This document shows positions 56,340 to 64,000 of a DNA stretch of 64,000 nt, one piece after another; the first letter of the stretch is position 1, and every line of letters starts with the position of its first letter. Position numbers and translations under genes: made by a program. Source of the stretch: Miscanthus floridulus (Eukaryota > Streptophyta > Magnoliopsida > Poales > Poaceae); assembly GCF_019320115.1 (NCBI RefSeq), contig NC_089582.1:123839259-123903258 (forward strand), read 5' to 3'. The notes below the pieces were generated by a model that was given only the letters and a program-made list of their open reading frames with translations, was not told the DNA's origin and did no database searches.

Positions 56340-56760
56340 TATCATGTTTCCATCTTCTATATTAGTAGTACTAGTTCTTCGGGCGCGCCCATGCGCGCGG
56401 GCCAAAAGATATAATCAAAGTTTGCCTGTAGGTTGATTTGAGAAAAATCCGAGGAGGTTTTCGCAAAAAATGATGAGAGGGTTTGTGGAGCGTGGGTTGA
56501 TTTTCGACAAAGATAAGGTTTTTTTTGAAAAAAAAACCTGGAGGCTATCTGTTCTGGACCGCGGGTTGATTTCAAAATAATCTGAGGTGTTTTTTGCAAA
56601 ATATCCTTAGAGGGACTCTGGAGCGCGGGTTGATTTCCGGAAAAAAAAGAAGAGTTTTTTTGAAAAATGACCGCGGCTCATCCGATATAGGCCGTCCGCG
56701 CGGCCGATCGAACGGCCACGAAAAGCAGACAACGTGGCACGCTGGGTGGCCGGCTACTCT
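56340..56760. repeat. Imperfect ~65-bp tandem repeats with GC-rich leader
   Basis: After GGGCGCGCCCATGCGCGCGGGCC, four units each starting with a (G)YGGGTTGATTT motif and containing TTTTTTTGAAAAA-like stretches follow (about 56429-56685). The start (TCTATATTAGTAGTACTAG) could be a Helitron-style terminus, but no matching 3' hairpin-CTRR end was established. Confidence 0.5.
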
Positions 56761-58574
56761 TTACGCTTTCTTGTCTTTAGATGTCTTTTTGAAACCTATT
56801 GTATCTCTCATTATTATGTAACCGATGCTTAGACTATAGTAGGCCAGCTTAATGAATATTAGCTTGTGGGGCGGGCGAACGGTCCTGTTAAACATGTTTA
56901 GGAACAGGAAGGGAAAGGTGATGCAATCCATACTGCCAGGTTCATTAGTTCAGACTTCTACGCAAAGCGACGTACAGTATTATATAACTTCGTGCCTGCC
57001 ATGATCGTGCACCTCGAAGAACTTTCTTTACAAAATTAGGCCACGGAGAACTTTGGAGAATATGGAAGTGGCTGGCCAGTACGAGGCGACTAGCTGTAGA
57101 AGCTGTAGCACTCTCTATTGGGCCATGGAGACCGGAGATGATTATCCACGTCAACCATACTGTGTAATTAAAAAAAAAGATAAGGATGGCAATGGCATAT
57201 GCTGAGGTAACTCATTTCCTCTTTGTTATTCCCTCTTTTTCACTATGTTCGTGTATGACCTTGACATAATACCTATGTTGCGGAATCTCCAGTCTCTATG
57301 TCTATTTTTTTATATTATAAGTGTTTTATATTATTGTATACTATATATAGTAAGAAAAAGAGAAAAAAACGTATGTTCAGGCTTTTGTTTGGAAAATGCA
57401 TCTCGGCCCGGCCGAACCCATGTGGAGGGGCCAGGAATCGGCCCATTAAGAACAGGCCCTTATATGGATGGTATTAGACCATGACCGGACTCATATTGGA
57501 CCCTGAGAGAGCCGTGAAGTGGGCCCATTACATCTTTTAGCCTGGCCCGCCTTTGGCTACCGCACACGGCACACCGCAGTCCGCAGTACCGCGTGTTCGC
57601 CATCTGTTGTTGATACATCTTCGCTGCATTCAGCCATGTGGTGACTTCTGTCCCATCTACTGTGACTTCTGAGACTCCATATCCATCTCGGCCATCCAGT
57701 AATCACAATATATATACTTAAGCTAAACCTCACTAGATGATTTTTTCCTTCATGCAAGGTGTCCACATCATTCCCCACTAAATAACTCCACTAAATATTC
57801 TATCTCTTCATGTAAGGTGTCCACGTCATTTTCCACTAAGTCCATGCCACCCCTTATTAACTACAAAAAATATTCATGTCATGTCTATCATGTGCAATAC
57901 TTTTAATCTTTAGTCTATTAACATACAAGTCATCTACATATGCTATTTGTTTTATCACATATTCCTCAGTAATATAATCAAATATTCTATTGGTTTTTCT
58001 TCTATTAGCTTACCTGTTTTTTTACCAAATCAGATACAATAAAATGAAATGCAAGTTAAATTCATATATATACACAATATACATAATACTATATAGTAAT
58101 ATTATGTATATAACAGATTTATTTCTAAGAAAAACCCACGACAACATGTGGAGTATGCTTCTATTTTTCTTTTATCTATGTTTCTCCTTTTATTACCGTC
58201 ATTCATTCTCCTTTCTCCTTTTGCCGTCATTCATTTGTCAACAAGTATCATGAATAGGTTGTCAACAAGTCTGCTGGAACTATGCACAAAGTTTCCTTCA
58301 TTTTATTTACTTCTCCATCCTAAAATAAATGCATATACCATATTTCAAGAAGTCAATTAATTTTAAATTTATTAAATTTATAGAAAATAATACCGATATT
58401 TATATTTCTAAATAAGTTTATATTATAAAAATGTATGACATGATTAACAACCTAATGATACTTATTTAGTATCATAAATATATTTTTAACTTAAGATTGA
58501 TTGATTCATCAAAAAGCGAGGTATACATGGACTGAAAAGGCCATTGTATCAACCCTAGTCATATAATTGTACTA
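56761..58574. other. Intergenic; short duplications, no gene
   Basis: A segment around CTTCATGYAAGGTGTCCACRTCATT occurs twice (about 57750-57775 and 57808-57835). 58315-58500 starts like a Stowaway (CTCCATCCTAAAATAAATGC) without a clear right end. 57100-57500 has no supported exon. Confidence 0.45.
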
Positions 58575-59115
58575 AGAGCGTCTTCAACAATATAAGCTAA
58601 CACTAGCTCTAGTCTGATAAATATGAATGAGAGAAATACTACAACATGCAGTCCTGAACATCATTCACGCTCTGTGAAATGGATGTATCATGAAATGTGC
58701 GAGACTATCTAGTTTATTTTGTTTTTTTGCACTATTTAGTAACTAAAAAATTAATTCAGCTAGCTCTAAGCTAGATCAAAGAAGATGTCTAAGAGCATCT
58801 CTAATAGTTTTCCAAAAAAAAATAATTGGTAATCAATGCGTTTTAGAAGTGGCTAAAAAAGTTCGGAACATATTTGTTGGGTTCTTTCAATCGTTTCAAA
58901 AACCTAGCTTCTAAAATATAGAAGATAATTTTGCATCAGAAATTCCAAACTATTTCTTCTAAAATATAGAAGACATCATGTTGTGTGAGATGGATGTATT
59001 GTGAAATGTGTAAGACTATCTCTTAAGTTTATGTTAGTATTTTAATTTTTTATACTATTTAATGACAAAAAAATGACTCAGTTAGCTCTAGATATCATTG
59101 AAGACGTCTAACAGT
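58575..59115. mobile_element. Nested or tandem MITE region
   Basis: The outer ends AGAGCGTCTTCAA and TTGAAGACGTCT are complementary. The blocks GATGTATYRTGAAATGTGYRAGACTATCT and TCAGYTAGCTCTA occur twice (58680-58770 and 58990-59090) with a different AAAATATAGAAGA-containing insert between. It is best read as one MITE interrupted by another; exact borders are uncertain. Confidence 0.5.
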
Positions 59116-59384
59116 GGGAGTGTAGAGAGTAGAAAGACGTGAAGTTGAACGGTGGGCAGCAAACACAGGTACGCACAGCCACGTGGCGGTCCGGCAGGAC
59201 GCAGGACCGACCCTCCTAACCTACCCTTCCCACCGTCCTCTTGAGTTTCGACTCGTAGTAGTAGTTGCAGCCACTGGTCTTGCGAGCTGCCACCTATTTA
59301 CCTTGACGCGAAGAAAAGTACGGAGTACCTGGAAAGCTGGGAGACAGGGAGCTCTGCGGGGCTTGCCGCCGCGACTATCCCCTG

Positions 59385-59406
59385 CCTCGCCTCGCCTCGC
59401 CTCGCC
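59385..59406 (+). repeat. (CCTCG)4 pentanucleotide repeat
   Basis: Four CCTCG-type units lie in the GC-rich leader region of the lipase gene. Confidence 0.85.
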
Positions 59407-60119
59407 ACGCCTGCACCTATTTCCCTCTTCCCGTGATCCCGTCTCATCAGATGCCTCCCTTCCTGCAGCTTCAATTTCAGGGTGGTGAGATTCTCCTTCC
59501 CCTCGCTCCATTTCCGCCGGTTGATTACTGTCTTCGGCTGTTTAATCGACTTGCTTGATGTCCCATGCTTCGGGACTTGGGAATCGGGAGGTAAAAGTTC
59601 TACTCCAGTAATTCGTTGCTGAGGGGCGGAACAGGGGTGTCGCTTGGTCAAGGAGTACGGTGCCTGCAAGAGCCCGTCTTCTTTTTTCCCCTCAGCAAAA
59701 TTAGTATCAGTTCTTGGTCTTGACTCTTTTCAGGTAGCTGCCTGCTAGTGCTACGTGCTAGGCTCCCCTTTGCTTTGCAGGTGCCTCAAGGGACAAAACA
59801 CATAGATTAATTACTGAGATACTTTCCTTCCAAAAGCTCATTCCAATCGTTTAGAAGTACCCTTGAATTGATTGACCTGTCAGGCAGTCCATTGCTACAC
59901 TACATTCGTCATTTTCTTGTTTCTGTGATTTCCTCTTAATTGTTTCTGTGATACCGAGAATATTCAGCCTTCCCTTCTACACTGTTATGGACTTATGGTT
60001 ATGGTATTCCGTATTCTGCCTCAACTAGTTTACCTGACCTTCAATGAAATCCACAAACACAATCTTCTCACTGCTCCACAATGGCAACAAAACGTTTCTT
60101 TGAAATCTGTCTGAATAAC

Positions 60120-60160
60120 ACAAACCCTTTTTTTTTTCTTTTCCTTCTGTGTTTTCAGCT
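60120..60160 (+). promoter_or_regulatory. Probable 5' UTR intron acceptor of the lipase gene
   Basis: A long polypyrimidine stretch followed by GTGTTTTCAG ends at 60160, 50 bases before the start codon. This suggests a leader intron reaching back to the GC-rich 59200-59520 region. Confidence 0.55.
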
Positions 60161-60205
60161 TATCCGATAGTCAGTACCGCAACAGCGATTTCTGAAGGTC
60201 GACTA

Positions 60206-60211
60206 ATGTGA
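60206..60211 (+). promoter_or_regulatory. Minimal AUG-stop uORF overlapping the lipase start
   Basis: The sequence ATGTGATG holds an ATG immediately followed by TGA (60206-60211). The A of the main ATG (60211) is the last base of that stop. It would force ribosomes that use the first ATG to terminate and then re-initiate. Confidence 0.55.
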
Positions 60212-62585
60212 TGTCAATCGCGTGCTGCTTGCCTGTCGTCGAGTGCGTGTACTGCCTGGCGTGTGCGCGGTGGGTGTGGCAGCGCTGCCTCCACTACGGA
60301 GGCTACGACAGTGAGACCTGGGGTGTTGCAACGGCTGAAGAGTTTGAGCCTGTGCCACGGTTGTGTCGGATCATCCTCTCGGTCTATGAGGATGACCTTG
60401 AGAACCCCCAATGGGCTCCTCCAGGTGGTTATGGCATGGAGCCACGTTGGGTGGTGCACCGGAGGACGTATGAAGACACTCATGGTCATGCACCAACGTA
60501 CCTTCTGTATGTTGATCACCAACATTCAGATGTCGTGCTTGCTGTTCGGGGAATGGACATGATGAAGGAGAGTGACTATGCTGTCCTTCTGGATAACAAG
60601 CTTGGGCAGAGGAGGTTCGATGGTGGCTACGTGCACAATGGCTTGCTTAAGGCTGCCGAGTGGGTTTTCGATGCTGAGTGTGATGTTCTAAAGGACCTTC
60701 TGGAGAGGAATCCTGGTTATACGCTCACATTTGCTGGGCATTCTCTTGGCTCTGGTGTGGTGTCAATGCTAGCTTTGCTGGCAGTGCACAATAGGGAGCT
60801 GCTCGGTGGTATAGACAGGAAGAGGATACGTTGTTTTGCAATGGCACCAGCCCGATGTATGTCACTCAATTTGGCTGTCCGTTATGCGGATGTCATCAAT
60901 GCAGTTATTCTTCAGGTAAGGTTCCATCACTAGTTAATTACCAAAACAGTGTCATTATGTTACTAGTTTTACAAGTGTTTGGCCATTAAATTGGTAATCA
61001 CTTGTAATTCAGTTATGCTGTTGCCACTTCAGAGCCTAAATTAATTCCCCTTTCATTCAATTTCAAATTTCTTCACAACCAATGATGCTTATATCAAAGC
61101 TATATGATGATCTTTCGTGGAGCACTGGCAACACAGTGTTATTGGCAATTTCCTCTATCATTACTTGGATCAAGAATCCAGCTGAAATATGCTGTTAAAT
61201 CTTTCTGATGGTCCTATCTGGTGAACCAGGATGATTTTTTGCCTCGCACAGACATTCCTTTGGAAGACATCTTCAAGTCACTCTTCTGGTAATGTAACTT
61301 AACTCTAATGTATCACCAACATGATAATGCATATCTGTAGGGATTTATGGTCTCTGATTATTTTCAGGGTACCTGATGTAGTCCTCTTTGTACAGCTTAC
61401 CATGCCTTCTATGTGGAAGGTGCCTAATAGACACCTGTATACCTGAAAGTGTGATGTTGAGAGATCCAAGGCGCCTCTATGCACCTGGTAGGCTTTACCA
61501 CATTGTTGACAGGAAACCTTTCAGGTATGAATTTGCCTTTATATTTTTTTTCCTGAAAAAAGCATTTAAGTAATGCTTGCTATTTCAACAGAACTGGATG
61601 CTATGGTCAAAATAATAAAATATGGAGATCTGCCATTGTTAATCTGTAGCTATGTCGTTGTGACTTGTGATGATCCATTTGATAGTTCACCAATTTGTTG
61701 TGTGCAGATTTTCATGCTAATGCAAAGTAGGTTTCAATTCATTTTTGTAACTCACATAATGCAATGAGCAATATCTACAGGATAAACTTCTTGAAAAAAA
61801 TAGTTATTTCGCTTTTCATCTTTGATACATAGTTCAGAAATTTTATTGAAACAATTCCTGATTGCTGCAGATGTGGAAGATACCCCCCTCTTGTGAGAAC
61901 AGCAGTTCCGGTGGATGGGAGATTTGAACGCATTGTTCTCTCTTGCAACGCAACATCTGATCATGCTATTATATGGATCGAAAGAGAGACCCAAAGGGCA
62001 TTAGATGTAAGTTTGCATTTTGTCATCGAAATTGACTTGTTTCCCTTTGAAATGCTTGTTAGTATCATTCGCCTATGGTAATGAACTACAAGTCTGTAAC
62101 ACCTGCCTAAAACTGCTTCACAAATCACAATAGTCCAGGTGAGAAGTTTTTAGACCTTTCCTTTTTCACTCTCAAACTACGGAGGATTTTTTTTCCTTTT
62201 TTGGCTGTGACACTTTCCGCATCAGCCTGTTTGGTGAGTAAAAGTGCATAAACGGGATGCAAATTAACAGCTCTTATCATTTCAGTTATTGCTGGAGAGT
62301 GAGAAAACCATGCAAGCACCTGAGGTTCAAAGGATGGGCGATGAGATCACTGCTACAAGAGATCACGACGAGGAGCAGCAGGAGGCGCTGAGACGTGCGA
62401 TCACACTAGGTGTTGCTGATGTAAAAATGCCATCAGCATATGGTACGTTCGATGAGAATCCTACTTCTGAAGCAACTGAGGCCCCACTGCTATCAGACAG
62501 CGGAAGGCGCAGGGCAGTATGGGAGGAGTGGATCGCAAGGATCTTCGAGAAGGATGAATCTGGGCAAATAGTTCCACGGAGATGA
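60211..62585 (+). CDS. Class-3 (mono/diacylglycerol-type) lipase
   Basis: Exons 60211-60915, 61230-61288, 61396-61524, 61871-62006 and 62286-62585 join in frame with GT-AG borders: 442 residues plus TGA. The N-terminus (MSIACCLPVVECVYCLACARW) is cysteine-rich and hydrophobic and may be membrane-associated or acylated; it fits Lipase3_N (PF03893). The alpha/beta-hydrolase core (PF01764) carries the nucleophile elbow GHSLG at 176-180 (Ser178) and a preceding VVLAVRGMDMM strand. A later CLPCLLCGRC segment and a SDHAIIWIE segment (candidate catalytic histidine) complete the domain. The C-terminal 100 residues are charged. The family is described in plants as calmodulin-binding heat-shock-like lipases; whether this one binds calmodulin is unknown. 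An AUG-stop uORF overlaps the start. A 15-base duplication (GCATGCTTGATGCGT twice) lies in the 3' UTR. Confidence 0.92.
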
Positions 62586-62930
62586 TCATGGCGACAGCTC
62601 AAGGCATGCTTGATGCGTTGCTAAAAAAAAAAAGCATGCTTGATGCGTCGGTTTCTTGATGCTGTTTTCCACTCTGTTTCAAGCCTTATTTTGAAACTTT
62701 GAAACGGTGATGGAAGGGGAAGTAGGAGTTAGGGATTAGAGGAGCAGGTATTTTAGGGGTGAAGTAGTGTATAGCAATGAATAATTTGCCCTCTCGCTAA
62801 TAAAAATGTGGCTGCCTATTGTACTTCCACATCAATAATTTGGTAGTCTTACACTGACAAATATGGATTTGCAGAGTTGTAACTAGTATATATCATTGGA
62901 TAAGATAGTGTACAATCTTGGGCATACTTA
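62586..62930 (+). other. Lipase 3' UTR and flank
   Basis: It contains the GCATGCTTGATGCGT duplication around an A11 run (62601-62650) and AATAAAAATG near 62799, a plausible polyadenylation signal. No further gene. Confidence 0.5.
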
Positions 62931-63213
62931 GGCCATGTTTAGTTCTCCAAATTCCAGAATTTGGCACTATGCAAAAAGAAGATTCTTCATCACATTAAAT
63001 TTGCGATACATGCATGGAGTACTAAATGTTGACGAAATCAAAAACTAATTACACAGTTTGGTTGTACTTTACGGGACGAACGTTTTGAGTCTAATTAGTC
63101 AACGATGGGACAATTACTACTAAATAAAAACAAAATGCTACAGTACTCAACAGTGCCGCTACAGTACCTGGGATTCTGGCGGCCCCGAATCCGGGGCCGA
63201 ACTAAACGCGGCC
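62931..63213. mobile_element. Tourist-like MITE, 283 bp
   Basis: GGCCATGTTTAGTTC ... GAACTAAACGCGGCC are inverted ends with TTA on the left and TCA on the right, an imperfect TSD. Its body (CATGCATGGAGTACTAAATG, AAACTAATTACACAGTT) is related to the element at 27810-28157. Confidence 0.82.
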
Positions 63214-63487
63214 TCACATACAAATTCGGCTCGTTCGAGATACATGCCCTGTGAAAACCAATGTCTGAAACACCAACCTTTTGCTAACCAGTGTATGTAG
63301 CATTACGAAGAAAGCAACAAACTAGTAGCTTGCTGTGTCAGCTTGCATTGCTTGGCCGTCCCGGCTTTGATTTGCTTGGGCAATTATATATTTTACGATT
63401 CCTGAGCTGAGTACCGTGTATAAATGAAGTTCTTTTGCAATTTGCATGGTCTTCCAACTACATATTCAGACAAGTCCCCGGTCAAAA

Positions 63488-63700
63488 GAGGACGAGCCGT
63501 AGCTCAGTTGGCTTGCTCGCGGTGGTTCAAGCGGCCGGTCCTGGGTTCGATTCCTGGAATCAGCCCAGGAGCCGAGCCGAGCCTCGGAGATTTATTCTCC
63601 GTTTATAGTTTCAGGTGATCTTCTGCGTCTGTGCGTGTGTGTGTGGAGATGTGTGTCTCGAAACAGATACTACCTCTGTACATAGAGAGGCTTAAAAAAA
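63488..63700 (+). mobile_element. tRNA-derived SINE with poly(A) tail and 16-bp TSD
   Basis: AAGTCCCCGGTCAAAA at 63472-63487 and 63701-63716 is a perfect TSD. The head has an RNA polymerase III A box (TAGCTCAGTTGG) and a B box (GGTTCGATTCC). The tail ends in a short A run. Its tRNA-like head does not fold into a full tRNA, so it is a retroposon rather than a tRNA gene. Confidence 0.92.
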
Positions 63701-63716
63701 AAGTCCCCGGTCAAAA

Positions 63717-64000
63717 ATCGGTAACAGTTCAAATTGCAGCTATTCTCTATAGCTCAGTTTTTTCTATTGGTGCAACAATTGGACGAATGGTCCAAAGCAG
63801 CCAGTCAGGATTGCCAGAAGTTTTCTAATCAACTGTTATTAATCACTAATTTAGTTGATTAATTAATCAACGTGGCATCCACCTGGTTACGTTAATCACG
63901 ATGTGCTAGCCAGCCAGGAGTATGAGCAAGCTGCGTTGCTTGCGTCAGATGACGTCGCCCACGATCATCCCCCGGTGTCTCAAGTTGCCGCGCGTTGACC
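63717..64000. other. Intergenic end of window
   Basis: No coding region is recognised. A TTAGTTGATTAATTAATCAAC palindrome-like piece is at about 63851-63871. Confidence 0.45.

Noticed and set aside
63490..63560. Possible tRNA gene
   Set aside because: A and B boxes are present, but the cloverleaf is incomplete, and an A tail with a 16-base duplication shows it is a SINE.

Overview
This is plant nuclear DNA, almost certainly from a grass and probably from the Panicoideae/Andropogoneae (sorghum, sugarcane, Miscanthus or maize relatives). The basis is spliced plant genes with GT-AG introns, GC-rich grass-type first exons, and grass transposons: CACTA elements with TTTGCCGAGTGC subterminal repeats, a SIRE/Maximus-like solo LTR, and Tourist and Stowaway MITEs. 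There are no operons and nothing prokaryotic. The genus assignment is inference.

Layout. 1-6392: a decayed Ty1/copia element on the minus strand, whose 3' LTR runs off the left edge. It sits next to a broken ornithine-decarboxylase-like fragment (6393-6756). 6868-14517: a foldback element, a tandem array, several MITEs and a gypsy-type solo LTR with perfect target-site duplication (TSD). 14686-16274: an intact three-exon F-box gene (plus strand). 17613-23686: a large inverted repeat whose right arm is split by a 4.45-kb CACTA element with TSD ATC. 25805-27584: a dead F-box paralogue (minus strand). 27810-32365: a Tourist MITE, a 0.9-kb CACTA, a TIR-like element and a copia solo LTR with TSD CAACC. 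33287-42891: a 9.6-kb CACTA carrying TNP2-like and Transposase_24-like genes, a polypyrimidine tract and a 1.1-kb palindrome near its right end. 45370-47066: a third F-box paralogue, open throughout (minus strand). 48061-52753: a ten-exon MYND/MSS51-like gene lacking a recognisable first exon. 53415-55497: a complete seven-exon RopGEF gene (minus strand). 60211-62585: a complete five-exon class-3 lipase gene. 63488-63700: a tRNA-derived SINE with TSD.

The host genes are not an obvious pathway. They are separate loci in transposon-rich intergenic DNA: three dispersed members of one F-box/FBD-like family, a MYND protein convergent with a RopGEF (signalling to ROP GTPases), and a lipase. No clearly new system is proven. 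The best leads are the palindrome and hairpin inside the CACTA (possible small-RNA sources), the inverted repeat split by another CACTA, a frameshift pair in an F-box gene that bypasses a stop, a duplicated splice acceptor in another F-box gene, and a minimal AUG-stop uORF overlapping the lipase start codon.

Exon coordinates were worked out by hand from reading frame, GT-AG boundaries and paralogue alignment. No database or transcript was consulted.
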